DNA of 59,248 nucleotides, from the NCBI RefSeq assembly GCF_004153225.1, contig NZ_SEMB01000019.1, positions 1 to 59,248 of the forward strand, read 5' to 3'. This stretch comes from Sporolactobacillus sp. THM7-7 (GTDB taxonomy: Bacteria; Bacillota; Bacilli; Bacillales; Sporolactobacillaceae). The notes below the pieces were generated by a model. The model did not search any database. It saw only the letters and a list, made by a program, of their open reading frames with translations, and had not been told where the DNA came from. The position numbers and the translations under genes were made by a program. Shown here piece by piece: positions 19,085 to 34,162 of the stretch (its first letter is position 1; every line of letters starts with the position of its first letter).

Positions 19085-19681
19085 ATGAGCGATCACTATT
19101 TCTCACAAAATCCCCGGGCGGCCAGTCATCGCCGTACGGTGACGGACCAGCTGAGGGGCATACCCCTGTCTTTCGTAACGGACAGCGGCGTTTTTTCAAA
19201 AAGCGGTATTGATTTCGGATCAAGGCTTTTGATTGAATCTTTTCGGGAGCCTGAGATCGAGGGGCGGATTCTCGATGTCGGCTGCGGATACGGACCGATC
19301 GGTGTTGCCCTGTCCAAATCGTATCCCGCACGCAAAGTCGAAATGGTCGATATTAATGAGCGGGCGGTCGAGCTCGCGAAAGCGAACGTTTCGGCCAACA
19401 AGGCGAACGCCGAGGTTTTTCAAAGTAATCTGTTTGAACAAGTAGACGGAACCTTTGCGGCGGTTGTCACTAATCCTCCGATCCGTGCGGGAAAAAAAGT
19501 GGTGTATCGAATTTTTGCCGATGCTTTCGCCTATCTTGAAAGCCATGGCGAATTTTGGGCGGTCATTCAAAAAAAGCAAGGGGCTCCGACCGCCTTTCGA
19601 GCGCTCAACGATATTTTTGGGAAAGTGGATGTTGTTGCGAGAAAAAAAGGGTACTCCGTTTTTTGTGCAACAAAGGATTGA
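19085..19681 (+). CDS. Class I SAM-dependent methyltransferase, RsmC-like (YbxB)
   Basis: A 198-residue methyltransferase of the family of 16S rRNA guanine-N2 enzymes. The SAM-binding motif is ILDVGCGYGPIGVAL, the acidic motif II is VEMVDINERAVELAK, and the catalytic motif is NPPIRAGK, as in RsmC/RsmD. ATG 19085 follows CAGGGAG; TTG 19076 is an alternative. It is the gene normally found between rplL and rpoB in Bacilli. The -35 box of the next promoter overlaps its stop codon. The exact target base is not established here. Confidence 0.9.
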   Translation: MSDHYFSQNPRAASHRRTVTDQLRGIPLSFVTDSGVFSKSGIDFGSRLLIESFREPEIEGRILDVGCGYGPIGVALSKSYPARKVEMVDINERAVELAKANVSANKANAEVFQSNLFEQVDGTFAAVVTNPPIRAGKKVVYRIFADAFAYLESHGEFWAVIQKKQGAPTAFRALNDIFGKVDVVARKKGYSVFCATKD

Positions 19682-19706
19682 CATTTGATTTTTACTATGA
19701 TATTAT
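19678..19706 (+). promoter_or_regulatory. rpoBC promoter
   Basis: TTGACA (19678-19683) and TATTAT (19701-19706) with 17 bp between them. The -35 box overlaps the rsmC-like stop TGA (19679-19681). A leader of about 135 bases follows. Confidence 0.85.
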
Positions 19707-19850
19707 GTTTTAATGCTAATGTTGATAGATTGCCACGTATAGGAATTCCATTTTTCGGGAACAATAATTGAATCATTTTTGCACTGCGGTAAGCTCGGAA
19801 ATTTTGGTTTGCCGATTTTTTCAATATGCTTGATTTGAGGGGTGAAGCAG

Positions 19851-23372
<3,522 letters not shown>

Positions 23373-23437
23373 TGTAATCGTCAAGTATTGAGCACTCGGT
23401 TGGGCAAAACACTGAATATATGAGGGAGGTTGCCCCC

Positions 23438-26400
23438 TTGCTAGATGTTAATAAATTTGAATTCATGAAAATTGGGTTAGCATCACCGGATAAAATTCGT
23501 TCGTGGTCCCATGGTGAAGTCAAAAAACCGGAAACGATTAACTATCGGACATTAAAGCCTGAAAAAGACGGCCTGTTCTGTGAACGCATATTCGGTCCGA
23601 CAAAAGACTGGGAATGCCACTGCGGAAAATATAAGCGTGTCAGATACAAAGGCGTTGTCTGCGACCGCTGCGGCGTTGAGGTCACTCGGGCAAAGGTCCG
23701 CCGGGAAAGAATGGGGCATATTGAACTGGCTGCACCGGTTTCCCATATTTGGTATTTTAAAGGGATTCCGAGCCGTATGGGACTCCTGCTGGATATGTCT
23801 CCGAGAGCTCTGGAAGAAGTGATCTATTTTGCATCCTATGTTGTGACCGAGCCGGGGGACACACCGCTGGAGAAGAAGCAGCTTCTTTCAGAAAAAGAAT
23901 ACCGGAACTATCGCGAGAAGTACGGTAGCGCCTTTAAAGCTGGAATGGGCGCCGAATCAATCAAGAAACTGCTTCAGGATGTGGATTTGGATAAGGAATC
24001 CGAAATGCTTCAGGAAGAGCTAAAGAATGTTCAGGGGCAGAGAAGAACAAGGGCTGTCAAACGCCTTGAAGTCATCGAAGCCTTTCGTGAATCGGGCAAC
24101 GAACCGTCCTGGATGATTCTCGACGTGCTGCCGGTCATTCCTCCTGAACTCCGCCCGATGGTTCAGCTGGATGGCGGCCGCTTTGCGACGTCTGATTTAA
24201 ACGATCTGTACAGACGTGTCATCAACCGCAACAACCGTCTGAAGAGGCTGCTTGAACTCGGCGCCCCGAGCATTATCGTACAAAATGAGAAACGGATGCT
24301 TCAGGAAGCGGTCGATTCATTGATCGATAACGGACGCCGGGGCCGCCCGGTTACGGGTCCGGGCAATCGCCCGCTCAAATCCCTTTCTCACATGCTGAAA
24401 GGAAAACAGGGCCGTTTCCGCCAGAACCTGCTTGGCAAGCGTGTCGACTATTCCGGCCGTTCGGTTATTGCGGTCGGTCCGAGTCTGCAGATGTACCAGT
24501 GCGGCCTTCCGAAAGAAATGGCCCTTGAGCTGTTTAAACCGTTTGTAATGAAAGAATTGGTCAACCGCGGTATTGCCAATAATATCAAAAGCGCGAAGCG
24601 AAAGGTTGAAAAGATTCATCCCGATGTCTGGGGCGTTCTTGAAGACGTGATCAAGGAACACCCGGTTCTGCTTAACCGTGCTCCGACGCTGCACCGGCTT
24701 GGTATTCAGGCGTTTGAACCGAAAATCGTCGAGGGCCGTGCCATTCGCCTTCACCCTCTTGTATGTACGGCATATAACGCCGACTTTGACGGTGACCAGA
24801 TGGCGGTTCACGTACCTCTGTCAACCGAGGCGCAGGCGGAGGCACGGATCCTTATGCTGGGTGCGCAAAATATCCTGAATCCTAAAGACGGAAAACCGAT
24901 TGTGACGCCTTCCCAAGATATGGTTCTTGGAAATTATTATTTGACCTTGGAGAGAAAAGGCGCCGTCGGAGAAGGCAAAGTCTTTAAAGACGCGAACGAA
25001 GCGCTATTGGCTTATCACAACGGGTATGTTCATCTGCATTCCCGGATCGCCATTCCCGCGGCTTCGCTTCACAATCAGACCTTTACCGAGGAACAAAACC
25101 GTCAATACCTGATTACGACGGTAGGAAAACTGATTTTCAACCGCATCCTGCTCCCGTCCTTTCCATACATTAACGAACCGACGGATAAAAATCTGCAGAT
25201 CGCGACACCGGAAAAACATTTTGTGCCGATGGGTACCGATATTTCGAAAGAGATTGCCGGACGCGAAGAAATCCCGCCGTTTAAAAAAGGCTACCTTGGG
25301 CACATCATTGCCGAGGTTTTTAAACGCTACAAGGTAACTGAAACGTCTAAATTCCTGGACAGACTGAAGGCCCTGGGCTTTCACTATTCAACGAAGGCGG
25401 GTATTACGGTGGGCGTTTCCGACGTTATCGTTCTTCCTGAAAAACAGGACATTCTCGACCGCGCCGAAGAGAACGTACAAAAGGTTATGAAACAGTTCCG
25501 AAGAGGTCTAATTACCGAGGACGAGCGTTATGAACGTATTGTCGGAATCTGGAGCGATGCTAAAGATACGATTCAGTCGAAACTGATGAACTCTCTGGCG
25601 AAGACGAACCCGATCTTCATGATGAGCGATTCCGGAGCCCGAGGCAATGCCTCAAACTTCACACAGCTCGCCGGAATGCGCGGATTGATGGCTGATCCTT
25701 CAGGAAGGATTATCGAACTGCCGATTATTTCGAGCTTCCGTGAAGGTCTGACGGTACTGGAATACTTTATTTCAACGCACGGCGCCCGAAAAGGACTCGC
25801 CGATACCGCCCTGAAAACGGCGAACTCAGGCTATCTGACACGCCGGCTGGTCGATGTGGCCCAGGACGTTATCGTCAGAGAAGATGATTGCGGTACCGAT
25901 CGCGGCGTCGTAGTTCACGCCATCCGTGAAGGAAATGAGGAAATTGAAAGCCTTTATGACCGTCTTGTCGGCAGAACGGCTAATCAGACGGTGTATGACC
26001 CTAAGACGGATGAGGTTGTCGTCCGGAAAAATGAATTGATTAATGAAGATCAGGCGGTGAGAATTGTCGAAGCCGGTATTCAGGAAGTAGAGATTCGCAG
26101 CGTCTTTACTTGCGAAACCCGCCATGGCGTCTGCAAAAAATGCTATGGGCGCAATCTTGCGACCGGTTCCGAAGTAGAAGTCGGGGAGTCTGTAGGGATT
26201 ATTGCCGCTCAATCGATCGGCGAACCCGGTACGCAGCTGACGATGCGCACCTTCCATACTGGCGGGGTTGCCGGCGACGATATCACTCAAGGTCTTCCGC
26301 GTATTCAGGAATTGTTCGAAGCGCGCAACCCGAAAGGTCAGGCAACGATCTCGGAAATTGACGGAACGGTTACCGCGATCAGCGATTTGAAAGACAAGCG

Positions 26401-27070
26401 GGAAATCAAAGTTAAAGGCGCTCTTGAATCGAAAAGCTATACCGTTCCGCTGAGTGCCCGGATGCGTGTGACGGAAGGAAGCAAAATCAAGGCTGGGCAA
26501 CCGCTGAACGAAGGATCGATTGACCCGAAAGAATTGCTTCATGTTGTCGGCATTCAGGGCGTGCAGGACTATCTGCTTCGGGAAGTCCAGAAAGTGTACC
26601 GGATGCAGGGCGTAGAAATCGGCGATAAGCACGTCGAGGTAATGGTCCGGCAGATGATGCGGAAGATTCGTGTCGTTGACGGCGGAGATACTTCGGTTCT
26701 CCCGGGAGCGCTCGTCGATATACACCGCTTTAAAGATGACAACCGCGAGGTACTCCTCCATCGGAAGATACCGGCAACCGGTCACCCGGTACTGCTCGGG
26801 ATTACAAAGGCCGCTCTGGAGACGGAATCCTTCCTTTCCGCCGCTTCGTTCCAGGAGACGACCCGCGTGCTGACCGATGCAGCAATCAAGGGGAAAGTCG
26901 ATGAGCTGCTCGGACTCAAGGAGAACGTTATCATCGGCAAGCTGATACCGGCAGGAACGGGAATGCCGAGATATCGAAATATTACCGTTCAGTCCGAAGG
27001 CGAAGAGGAAGCAAACACGAAGGAAACTGAAGAAAAAGCTGATGAAGTCCTGATCAATCAGGAAAGTTAA
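23438..27070 (+). CDS. rpoC: DNA-directed RNA polymerase subunit beta'
   Basis: The 1210-residue beta' subunit with the catalytic [12 protein letters not shown] motif (three Asp chelating Mg). The N-terminal zinc ribbon is CHCGKY...CDRCG, and the second zinc site [16 protein letters not shown] lies in the C-terminal half. Bridge-helix and trigger-loop regions ([36 protein letters not shown]) are present. TTG 23438 (LDVNKFEFM) is selected because GAGGGAGGTTG precedes it; ATG 23420 overlaps that site. Confidence 0.98.
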   Translation: MLDVNKFEFMKIGLASPDKIRSWSHGEVKKPETINYRTLKPEKDGLFCERIFGPTKDWECHCGKYKRVRYKGVVCDRCGVEVTRAKVRRERMGHIELAAPVSHIWYFKGIPSRMGLLLDMSPRALEEVIYFASYVVTEPGDTPLEKKQLLSEKEYRNYREKYGSAFKAGMGAESIKKLLQDVDLDKESEMLQEELKNVQGQRRTRAVKRLEVIEAFRESGNEPSWMILDVLPVIPPELRPMVQLDGGRFATSDLNDLYRRVINRNNRLKRLLELGAPSIIVQNEKRMLQEAVDSLIDNGRRGRPVTGPGNRPLKSLSHMLKGKQGRFRQNLLGKRVDYSGRSVIAVGPSLQMYQCGLPKEMALELFKPFVMKELVNRGIANNIKSAKRKVEKIHPDVWGVLEDVIKEHPVLLNRAPTLHRLGIQAFEPKIVEGRAIRLHPLVCTAYNADFDGDQMAVHVPLSTEAQAEARILMLGAQNILNPKDGKPIVTPSQDMVLGNYYLTLERKGAVGEGKVFKDANEALLAYHNGYVHLHSRIAIPAASLHNQTFTEEQNRQYLITTVGKLIFNRILLPSFPYINEPTDKNLQIATPEKHFVPMGTDISKEIAGREEIPPFKKGYLGHIIAEVFKRYKVTETSKFLDRLKALGFHYSTKAGITVGVSDVIVLPEKQDILDRAEENVQKVMKQFRRGLITEDERYERIVGIWSDAKDTIQSKLMNSLAKTNPIFMMSDSGARGNASNFTQLAGMRGLMADPSGRIIELPIISSFREGLTVLEYFISTHGARKGLADTALKTANSGYLTRRLVDVAQDVIVREDDCGTDRGVVVHAIREGNEEIESLYDRLVGRTANQTVYDPKTDEVVVRKNELINEDQAVRIVEAGIQEVEIRSVFTCETRHGVCKKCYGRNLATGSEVEVGESVGIIAAQSIGEPGTQLTMRTFHTGGVAGDDITQGLPRIQELFEARNPKGQATISEIDGTVTAISDLKDKREIKVKGALESKSYTVPLSARMRVTEGSKIKAGQPLNEGSIDPKELLHVVGIQGVQDYLLREVQKVYRMQGVEIGDKHVEVMVRQMMRKIRVVDGGDTSVLPGALVDIHRFKDDNREVLLHRKIPATGHPVLLGITKAALETESFLSAASFQETTRVLTDAAIKGKVDELLGLKENVIIGKLIPAGTGMPRYRNITVQSEGEEEANTKETEEKADEVLINQES

Positions 27071-27078
27071 TTTGGGTG

Positions 27079-27108
27079 TTGACAATGGGGAATGCTCAGT
27101 GCTATTAT
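27079..27108 (+). promoter_or_regulatory. Promoter of the rplGB-rpsL-rpsG-fusA-tuf cluster
   Basis: TTGACA (27079-27084) and TATTAT (27103-27108) with an 18-bp spacer, 8 bases after rpoC. Confidence 0.8.
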
Positions 27109-27153
27109 TACTGAGTGTTCTTAAGCGAGTTGTTGCTTTGGAGGATGTTCGGA

Positions 27154-27405
27154 ATGTCTTATGATAAAGTGACAGAAGCGAAACAGGGGATCATTATCGG
27201 CACGAAACAGGCTTTGAAAGCTTTGAAGGCAGATCGAGTCAAAGAGCTGATTATTGCCGAAGATGCCGATCTTCGTGTGACCAATAAAGTACTGGCACTG
27301 GCGGATGAACGGAATGTGCCGGTTTATACCGTTGATTCGATGAAAAAGCTCGGTCAGGCATGCGGTATCGAAGTCGGTGCATCGGCCGTTGCGATAAAAA
27401 AATGA
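27154..27405 (+). CDS. rplGB: L7Ae-type ribosomal protein (YbxF, L7AB)
   Basis: An 83-residue K-turn RNA-binding protein of the L7Ae/L30e fold. The core is [30 protein letters not shown], followed by [26 protein letters not shown]. In B. subtilis YbxF associates with the ribosome and is encoded in the same place before rpsL. ATG 27154 follows TTTGGAGGATG at a good distance; ATGs at 27115 and 27145 lie upstream of or in that site. Confidence 0.94.
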   Translation: MSYDKVTEAKQGIIIGTKQALKALKADRVKELIIAEDADLRVTNKVLALADERNVPVYTVDSMKKLGQACGIEVGASAVAIKK

Positions 27406-27406
27406 G

Positions 27407-27460
27407 GTTTTTGCGAAAGAATATTTTCTTTTGCAAAAACACTTTTTTGCGCAAAAAAAG
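27407..27460 (+). terminator. Long hairpin and second palindrome between rplGB and rpsL
   Basis: A 15-bp stem GTTTTTGCGAAAGAA (27407-27421) / TTCTTTTGCAAAAAC (27426-27440), with one G-T pair and loop TATT, is followed by ACTTTTTT. It looks like a rho-independent terminator or partial terminator inside the str cluster. The T tract is also the left arm of a second near-palindrome, C-T6-GCGC-A7-G (27442-27460), whose core recurs between rpoA and rplQ. Confidence 0.7.
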
Positions 27461-27508
27461 AACCGCCTGGATCAGTGGGTTTAGAATTCTGAAAGGAGGA
27501 AAAGATAG

Positions 27509-27922
27509 ATGCCAACGATTAATCAATTAATTCGTCGCGGACGCAAGTCTAAAATCAAGAAGTCTACATCACCTGCGTTGAACAGGGGATACAATAGTTT
27601 CAAAAAAACATTGACGAATGATTTTGCGCCTCAGAAACGCGGTGTCTGCACCCGTGTCGGGACGCTGACGCCGAAAAAGCCGAACTCCGCACTTCGTAAA
27701 TATGCACGTGTTCGTCTGTCGAACAATATCGAAGTGAACGCATACATCCCTGGTATCGGCCATAATCTTCAGGAACACAGCGTTGTGCTGATTCGCGGGG
27801 GACGTGTCAAAGATCTTCCAGGTGTTCGCTACCACGTCATTCGCGGCGCACTGGATACGGCAAGCGTTGTGGATCGTAAGCAGGGCCGCTCGAAATACGG
27901 CGCAAAGAAGCCGAAAGAATAA
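27509..27922 (+). CDS. rpsL: 30S ribosomal protein S12
   Basis: S12 lies at the decoding center and affects fidelity and streptomycin response. The 137-residue product has [34 protein letters not shown] and [30 protein letters not shown]. The lysines in [10 protein letters not shown] associated with streptomycin sensitivity are wild type. ATG 27509 follows GAAAGGAGG. Confidence 0.98.
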   Translation: MPTINQLIRRGRKSKIKKSTSPALNRGYNSFKKTLTNDFAPQKRGVCTRVGTLTPKKPNSALRKYARVRLSNNIEVNAYIPGIGHNLQEHSVVLIRGGRVKDLPGVRYHVIRGALDTASVVDRKQGRSKYGAKKPKE

Positions 27923-28032
27923 ACGATCAACGAAGAGGGGTTTGCTGAAAAAAGTCAGGAGAACCGGCGGCCTTACGCCGCTATTTTTCCCGAGCTTTTT
28001 GAACCACCTGTTTAAGGAAGGGAGGAGTTTTC

Positions 28033-28503
28033 ATGCCTAGAAAAGGACCCGTCGAAAGACGAGATGTACTGCCTGACCCGCTGTACAATTCCAAGCTGGT
28101 TACGCGTCTTATAAACCACATCATGAAAGACGGAAAACGCGGCAAGGCACAAACAATCCTTTATCAAGCATTCGACTTAATCAAAGAACGTACGAATCAA
28201 CAACCGATGGAAGTATTTGAACAGGCAATGAAGAATGTGATGCCGGTTCTCGAAGTCAGAGCGCGCCGTGTCGGCGGCTCCAACTATCAGGTTCCGGTTG
28301 AAGTTCGGCCCGAGCGTCGGACGACATTAGGTCTCCGCTATTTAGTCAATTATGCTCGGCTTCGCGGCGAAAAAACAATGATCGAAAGACTGGCAAATGA
28401 GATCATTGATGCTTCAAATAATACGGGAGCGTCTGTCAAAAAGCGTGAAGACATGCACAAAATGGCTGAAGCGAACAAAGCTTTTGCTCATTATCGCTGG
28501 TAA
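28033..28503 (+). CDS. rpsG: 30S ribosomal protein S7
   Basis: S7 nucleates the 30S head. The 156-residue protein has the family start [16 protein letters not shown] and the end [12 protein letters not shown], with the conserved [17 protein letters not shown] loop. ATG 28033 follows GGGAGGAG. Confidence 0.98.
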   Translation: MPRKGPVERRDVLPDPLYNSKLVTRLINHIMKDGKRGKAQTILYQAFDLIKERTNQQPMEVFEQAMKNVMPVLEVRARRVGGSNYQVPVEVRPERRTTLGLRYLVNYARLRGEKTMIERLANEIIDASNNTGASVKKREDMHKMAEANKAFAHYRW

Positions 28504-28533
28504 TATTATTAATAGCAGAAAGGAGAGAAAACC

Positions 28534-30612
28534 ATGTCTAGGGATTTCTCCTTGGGAAAGACGCGTAATATCGGGATTATGGCTCACATTGATGCCGGTA
28601 AAACGACGACAACTGAGCGTATTCTTTTCTACTCCGGACGTATTCATAAGATCGGCGAAACCCATGAAGGGGCGTCGCAGATGGACTGGATGGAACAGGA
28701 AAAGGAACGCGGAATCACAATCACGTCTGCCGCGACTACCGCTCAATGGAAAGGCCATCGTGTGAATATTATCGATACCCCGGGTCACGTAGACTTTACC
28801 GTCGAAGTGGAACGGTCGCTGCGTGTTCTCGACGGCGCCATAACCGTTCTGGATGCCCAGTCAGGTGTCGAGCCGCAGACGGAAACAGTGTGGCGTCAGG
28901 CAACAACTTACGGGGTTCCAAGAATCGTATTCGTCAACAAGATGGATAAGATTGGTGCAGATTTCCTGTATTCATGCCAGACGTTGCATGACCGTCTGAA
29001 GGCCAATGCCCACCCGATTCAGCTTCCGATGGGCGCCGAAGATAATTATAAAGGCGAAATCGATCTGGTTGGGATGCAGGCCTTCATCTATGAAGATGAA
29101 TTAGGGTCCATTGTTGAAGCGGAAGAGATACCCGATGAATATAAGGATCAGGCAGAAGAATATCACGAGAAATTGATTGAAGCTGTCGCTGATGTTGATG
29201 ACGACATCATGGAGAAGTACTTGAATGGCGACGAAATCTCTGTTGACGAACTGAAGGCAGCGATTCGCAAGGCGACCTGCGATGTCAAGTTTTTCCCGGT
29301 TCTCTGCGGGACGGCCTTCAAAAATAAAGGCGTGCAGCATGTTCTTGATGCAGTGATCGATTACCTCCCATCCCCGCTCGATGTTCCCCCGATTAAGGGA
29401 ACACTGGCGGACGGCGGCGAGGAAGTCACACGTAAAGCGGACGACAATGGTCCGTTTGCCGCGCTCGCTTTTAAAGTGATGACTGATCCATTTGTCGGTA
29501 AACTGACCTTTTTCCGTGTATATTCGGGAATGATTCAAGCTGGATCATATGTTCAGAACTCGACAAAGGACGTTCGCGAACGTCTCGGCCGTATTTTGCA
29601 GATGCATGCCAATCACAGAAGCGAAATCAAGGCGGTGTACTCCGGAGATATCGCGGCCGCTGTCGGGCTAAAGCATACGACGACCGGTGATACGCTCTGC
29701 GACCCGGATCAGCAGGTTATTCTTGAATCTATGGACTTTCCGGATCCGGTTATTCATGTGGCGATTGAACCGAAGTCGAAAGCCGATCAGGATAAGATGG
29801 GCATCGCGCTGACAAAACTGGCTGAAGAGGATCCAACCTTCAAGACACAAACCGATGAAGAAACGGGACAGACGATTATTGGCGGAATGGGTGAACTTCA
29901 CCTGGACATCATTGTGGATCGTCTGCGCCGTGAATTCAAGGTTGACGCGAATGTTGGGGCTCCTCAGGTGGCCTATCGCGAAACCTTTACCAAAGCAGGA
30001 AAGTCCGAAGGCAAGTTTATTCGTCAGTCCGGCGGCCGCGGTCAGTACGGCCATGTCTGGATTGAATTTGAACCGCTCGAAGAAGGCAGCGGATTTGTAT
30101 TTGAAAACAAGATCGTCGGCGGGGTTGTGCCTCGCGAGTATATCCCGGCGGTTGAAGCAGGCCTGAAAGAAGCGCTCCAAAACGGTCTGCTGGCCGGATA
30201 TCCGCTTATCGATGTGAAGGCAAGCCTGTTTGACGGATCGTACCACGATGTCGATTCAAGTGAAATGGCCTTCAAAATTGCCGCTTCGATCGCATTGAAG
30301 AATGCAAGGAGCATTTGTAAACCGGTCATTCTTGAACCAATCATGAAAGTCGAAGTCAGCATGCCGGAAGAATATCTTGGCGATATCATGGGTGACATCA
30401 CAAGCCGGCGCGGACGCGTGGACGGTATGGGAGCACGTTCAGGCGCCCAGGTTGTGAATGCTCACGTCCCTCTCGCTGAAATGTTCGGCTACGCGACTTC
30501 TCTGCGTTCATCGACACAGGGTCGGGGTACCTTTACGATGCAGTTTGATCATTATGAAGAAGTTCCGAAGAGCGTCAGCGAAGAGATTATTAAAAAGGCG
30601 ACCGGAGTGTAA
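28534..30612 (+). CDS. fusA: Translation elongation factor G
   Basis: EF-G is the GTPase that drives translocation and ribosome recycling. The 692-residue product has G1 [16 protein letters not shown]2 [11 protein letters not shown]3 DTPGHVDF and G4 NKMDKIGAD, followed by domains II-V ([16 protein letters not shown] region as [14 protein letters not shown]). ATG 28534 follows AAAGGAGAG, 30 bases after rpsG. Confidence 0.98.
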   Translation: MSRDFSLGKTRNIGIMAHIDAGKTTTTERILFYSGRIHKIGETHEGASQMDWMEQEKERGITITSAATTAQWKGHRVNIIDTPGHVDFTVEVERSLRVLDGAITVLDAQSGVEPQTETVWRQATTYGVPRIVFVNKMDKIGADFLYSCQTLHDRLKANAHPIQLPMGAEDNYKGEIDLVGMQAFIYEDELGSIVEAEEIPDEYKDQAEEYHEKLIEAVADVDDDIMEKYLNGDEISVDELKAAIRKATCDVKFFPVLCGTAFKNKGVQHVLDAVIDYLPSPLDVPPIKGTLADGGEEVTRKADDNGPFAALAFKVMTDPFVGKLTFFRVYSGMIQAGSYVQNSTKDVRERLGRILQMHANHRSEIKAVYSGDIAAAVGLKHTTTGDTLCDPDQQVILESMDFPDPVIHVAIEPKSKADQDKMGIALTKLAEEDPTFKTQTDEETGQTIIGGMGELHLDIIVDRLRREFKVDANVGAPQVAYRETFTKAGKSEGKFIRQSGGRGQYGHVWIEFEPLEEGSGFVFENKIVGGVVPREYIPAVEAGLKEALQNGLLAGYPLIDVKASLFDGSYHDVDSSEMAFKIAASIALKNARSICKPVILEPIMKVEVSMPEEYLGDIMGDITSRRGRVDGMGARSGAQVVNAHVPLAEMFGYATSLRSSTQGRGTFTMQFDHYEEVPKSVSEEIIKKATGV

Positions 30613-30678
30613 CGATATCCTCTTCATCGTTTGTTCGGACACAGGGACAGACTTTCCGAACTTCATTGAGTGGAAAGA

Positions 30679-30738
30679 GCCGTCCTCCGGCCATCGATTG
30701 TCACGCCTTTTAAATTATTGTAAGCTAAGGGGGACGGC
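30679..30738 (+). other. Long-range hairpin in the fusA-tuf gap
   Basis: GCCGTCCTCC (30679-30688) pairs with GGGGGACGGC (30729-30738) over 10 bp with one G-T pair, enclosing 40 bases. A smaller inverted repeat GTTCGGA/TCCGAAC lies at 30633-30661. The 201-bp gap has no clear promoter. These structures would form in the tuf leader; their role is unknown. Confidence 0.5.
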
Positions 30739-30813
30739 GGAAAAATAGCCGCTTCTCCTTACTGAATATATATTTTAAAAATTTGCTTTGAGATCAAAGG
30801 AGGATATATATCC

Positions 30814-32001
30814 ATGGCTAAGGAACATTATGAACGTACAAAACCGCATGTTAACATTGGTACGATTGGTCACGTTGACCACGGTAAAACCACTTTGACC
30901 GCTGCCATTACGACTGTGCTGGCTAAGCAGGGTAAAGCACAGGCCCGTGCGTACGACTCGATCGACGGCGCGCCGGAAGAACGCGAACGCGGAATCACGA
31001 TTTCGACCGCTCACGTTGAATACGAAACGGAAAAGCGTCACTACGCACACGTTGACTGCCCGGGACACGCCGATTATGTCAAGAACATGATCACCGGTGC
31101 CGCGCAAATGGATGGCGCGATTCTGGTTGTTTCGGCCGTAGACGGTCCGATGCCGCAGACTCGTGAGCACATTCTGCTCGCTCAGCAGGTCGGCGTTCCG
31201 GCAATTATCGTTTTCCTGAACAAAACGGATCAGGTAGACGATCCTGAATTGCTTGAACTCGTAGAAATGGAAGTTCGCGACCTGCTTTCCGAATACGATT
31301 ATCCGGGCGACGACGTGCCTGTCATCAAAGGTTCGGCTCTGAAGGCGTTGCAGGGTGACGCTGAAGAAGAAAAACACATTCTCGAATTGATGGATGAGGT
31401 TGACGAATATATTCCGACTCCTGTTCGCGAAAATGACAAGCCATTCATGATGCCTGTCGAAGACGTATTCTCGATCACTGGCCGCGGCACGGTTGCTACC
31501 GGTCGTGTTGAACGCGGAACGGTGAAAATCGGTGATGAAGTGGAAATTCTCGGCCTGACGGACGCACCGAAGAAAACGACGGTAACCGGTGTGGAAATGT
31601 TCCGTAAAACTCTGGACTACGCTGAAGCAGGCGACAACATCGGCGCTCTGCTCCGCGGTGTTGATCGCGAAGGCGTTGAACGCGGTCAAGTATTGATTAA
31701 GCCAGGTACGGTGACCGCTCATAAAAAGTTTAAAGCCCAGGTTTACGTTCTGAAAAAAGAAGAAGGCGGCCGGCATACACCGTTCTTCAGCAACTATCGT
31801 CCTCAATTCTATTTCAGGACAACCGACGTAACCGGCACAATCACGCTTCCGGAAGGTACGGAAATGGTTATGCCTGGCGATAACGTAACGATGGATGTTG
31901 AACTGCTTGCCCCAATCGCCATTGAACAGGGGACGAAATTCTCCATTCGTGAAGGCGGCCATACGGTTGGCGCCGGCTCTGTTTCCGAAATTGTTGAATA
32001 A
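30814..32001 (+). CDS. tuf: Translation elongation factor Tu
   Basis: EF-Tu delivers aminoacyl-tRNA to the ribosome. The 395-residue product has G1 [12 protein letters not shown]2 [13 protein letters not shown]3 DCPGHADY and G4 NKTD. Domains II and III are complete and end in [18 protein letters not shown] 30814 follows CAAAGGAGG. A strong terminator follows. Confidence 0.98.
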   Translation: MAKEHYERTKPHVNIGTIGHVDHGKTTLTAAITTVLAKQGKAQARAYDSIDGAPEERERGITISTAHVEYETEKRHYAHVDCPGHADYVKNMITGAAQMDGAILVVSAVDGPMPQTREHILLAQQVGVPAIIVFLNKTDQVDDPELLELVEMEVRDLLSEYDYPGDDVPVIKGSALKALQGDAEEEKHILELMDEVDEYIPTPVRENDKPFMMPVEDVFSITGRGTVATGRVERGTVKIGDEVEILGLTDAPKKTTVTGVEMFRKTLDYAEAGDNIGALLRGVDREGVERGQVLIKPGTVTAHKKFKAQVYVLKKEEGGRHTPFFSNYRPQFYFRTTDVTGTITLPEGTEMVMPGDNVTMDVELLAPIAIEQGTKFSIREGGHTVGAGSVSEIVE

Positions 32002-32021
32002 CCAATAGCATAGATGGCGAT

Positions 32022-32056
32022 AAGTGTCCTGATCGATTGGTCGGGGCACTTTTTTG
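32022..32056 (+). terminator. Terminator after tuf
   Basis: AAGTGTCCTGA (32022-32032) pairs with TCGGGGCACTT (32041-32051) over 11 bp with two G-T pairs, followed by T. It ends the str cluster. Confidence 0.9.
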
Positions 32057-32264
32057 TGACCTAGCCTTCATTTCGCTGCCCGCCATGGCCCTGCTTCAGA
32101 GGCAAGAAGCGTACGAGCCTCATACGGGGAAAGCGGGCCAGGCTCGGCCCGAGCAAGGCATTTGATCGAGAAGATCCGCGGATCGCTCTCGGAAAACGAG
32201 CGAATGTCGTGCCAGCAACATTGAATAATAGGCCCTTTTTTATAAAAAATGCCGGAGAAACAAC
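32057..32264 (+). other. Structured GC-rich segment between two terminators
   Basis: No ORF is credible here. Several small hairpins stand in series: GCTCGGCCCGAGC (32142-32154), the perfect palindrome GATCCGCGGATC (32173-32184), and CTCGGAAAACGAG (32188-32200). GCCCGC near 32075 can also pair with GCGGGC near 32134. It is bounded by the tuf terminator and another terminator at 32265. A small RNA is possible, but no promoter was found. Confidence 0.35.
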
Positions 32265-32294
32265 CCATCGAAGATTTTTTCGATGGCTCTTTTT
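32265..32294 (+). terminator. Second terminator in the tuf-rpsJ gap
   Basis: CCATCGAA (32265-32272) and TTCGATGG (32279-32286) form a perfect 8-bp stem followed by CTCTTTTTT. It lies 230 bases after the tuf terminator and just before the rpsJ promoters. Confidence 0.88.
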
Positions 32295-32317
32295 TGATCA
32301 GAGTATGCCGGAAACAG

Positions 32318-32346
32318 TTGATCTTTATGTTAAAAATCTATATAAT
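32318..32346 (+). promoter_or_regulatory. S10 operon promoter P1
   Basis: TTGATC (32318-32323) and TATAAT (32341-32346) with a 17-bp spacer. Confidence 0.78.
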
Positions 32347-32381
32347 TAAAAAGTCACTGGTTAAAAGGCGGAAAATGTGCC

Positions 32382-32410
32382 TTGCTTTATAACCAGAAAT
32401 CAGGTATAAT
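32382..32410 (+). promoter_or_regulatory. S10 operon promoter P2
   Basis: TTGCTT (32382-32387) and TATAAT (32405-32410) with a 17-bp spacer. Together with P1, it gives the S10-spc-alpha cluster a tandem sigma-A start. Confidence 0.78.
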
Positions 32411-32540
32411 ATTCTGGTTGTTCCAGCAATGATGCGGAAGGTTGCGGATACACCCGGCTCCTTTGCCAAGGCGGGTGAGACGGAAATTTTCGTGGAGCGA
32501 GTCTGTTTTTGAAAAATGGACGAAAAAGGAGGGAATGTAA

Positions 32541-32849
<309 letters not shown>

Positions 32850-32882
32850 AAAACGATGAAATCAATTTAGGAGGTGTTACGG

Positions 32883-33521
32883 GTGACCAAAGGAATCTTA
32901 GGGAAAAAAATTGGGATGACCCAGGTTTTTTCGGAAAACGGCGATGCCATTCCTGTTACGGTTGTCGATGTGTCCGGTAATGTTGTACTTCAAAAGAAAA
33001 CCGCGGAAAAAGACGGCTATGAAGCCGTTCAGCTTGGTTTTGACAACAACAAGGCTTCACGGACGACGAAACCGGCAAAGGGCCATGCGGAAAAAGCCAA
33101 GTCCGAACCTAAGCGCTTCATAAAGGAGATCCGTGATATAAATCTTGACGAGTACGAACTGGGTCAGGAGATAACAGTAGACACATTTAAGACGGGCGAC
33201 ATTGTCGACGTTACGGGAACATCCAAAGGGAAAGGGTTTCAGGGGCCGATCAAACGCCATAACCAATCCCGCGGACCGATGTCGCACGGTTCCCGGTATC
33301 ACCGGCGTCCTGGATCGATGGGCGTTATTGATCCAGCGCGGGCTTTTAAAGGAAAGAAACTCGCCGGACGTATGGGCGGAGAGACCGTCACGGTACAGAA
33401 CCTTGAGATTGCCGGCGTGGATACGGAACGCAAGCTGCTTCTGATTAAAGGCAACATTCCGGGTGCCCAAAAGAGCTATGTCACGATAAAAACCGCAAAA
33501 AAAGCCGTAAAAGCTGAGTGA
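32883..33521 (+). CDS. rplC: 50S ribosomal protein L3
   Basis: L3 starts 50S assembly near the peptidyl transferase center. The 212-residue product has [15 protein letters not shown] and the signature [20 protein letters not shown] plus [16 protein letters not shown] 32883 fits the family start and follows AGGAGGTG; the ATG-like extension to 32874 overlaps that site. It overlaps the upstream open frame of rplD but not its true start. Confidence 0.98.
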   Translation: MTKGILGKKIGMTQVFSENGDAIPVTVVDVSGNVVLQKKTAEKDGYEAVQLGFDNNKASRTTKPAKGHAEKAKSEPKRFIKEIRDINLDEYELGQEITVDTFKTGDIVDVTGTSKGKGFQGPIKRHNQSRGPMSHGSRYHRRPGSMGVIDPARAFKGKKLAGRMGGETVTVQNLEIAGVDTERKLLLIKGNIPGAQKSYVTIKTAKKAVKAE

Positions 33522-33538
33522 GAAAGGAGGATGCTTCC

Positions 33539-34162
33539 ATGCCAAAGTTAACTGTTTTTAATCAGCAAGGGGCCGAGGTCGGCAATGTAGAACTGGCAGA
33601 CACCGTATTCGGCATAGAACCTAATGATCATGTCCTGTATCAGACCGTTGTGATGCAGCAGGCATCCCGGCGCCAGGGGACACACGCAGTAAAGAATCGT
33701 TCGGCGGTTCGCGGCGGCGGACGTAAACCATGGCGCCAAAAAGGGACCGGACGCGCCCGTCAGGGGTCCATTCGCGCACCCCAATGGGTAGGCGGTGGTA
33801 CCGTCTTTGGACCAACTCCGAGGAGCTATAGCTACAAACTACCGAAGAAGGCGCGTCGTCTCGCGATTAAGTCGGCTTTGTCGAGTAAAGTCATTGACAA
33901 CGATCTGATTGTGCTTGACAACCTGGCTTTTGACGCACCGAAAACAAAAGATTTTATTGCTGTGCTAAAGAGCCTGTCTGTGCCTAGAAAGGCGCTTGTT
34001 GTGACTAACGATTACGATGAAACAACGCTACTGTCTTCACGCAATATTCCCGGTGTAACCGTGCTGACTGTTCCTCAGGTCAATGTTTTGGACGTTTTAT
34101 CTCATGATAAATTAATTGTTACCAAGGAAGCTGCCGCTAAGTTAGAGGAGGTGCTTGGTTAA
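33539..34162 (+). CDS. rplD: 50S ribosomal protein L4
   Basis: L4 lines the exit tunnel with an extended loop. The 207-residue product has the signature [24 protein letters not shown] and [25 protein letters not shown] 33539 follows AAAGGAGG. Its TAA overlaps the rplW ATG by one base. Confidence 0.98.
   Translation: MPKLTVFNQQGAEVGNVELADTVFGIEPNDHVLYQTVVMQQASRRQGTHAVKNRSAVRGGGRKPWRQKGTGRARQGSIRAPQWVGGGTVFGPTPRSYSYKLPKKARRLAIKSALSSKVIDNDLIVLDNLAFDAPKTKDFIAVLKSLSVPRKALVVTNDYDETTLLSSRNIPGVTVLTVPQVNVLDVLSHDKLIVTKEAAAKLEEVLG

Noticed and set aside
30775-32049. A 424-codon open frame on the minus strand opposite tuf, and similar long minus frames opposite gltX, rpoB, rpoC and nusG
   Set aside because: They are mirror frames caused by codon bias of highly expressed genes; they lack ribosome binding sites and their products resemble no protein.
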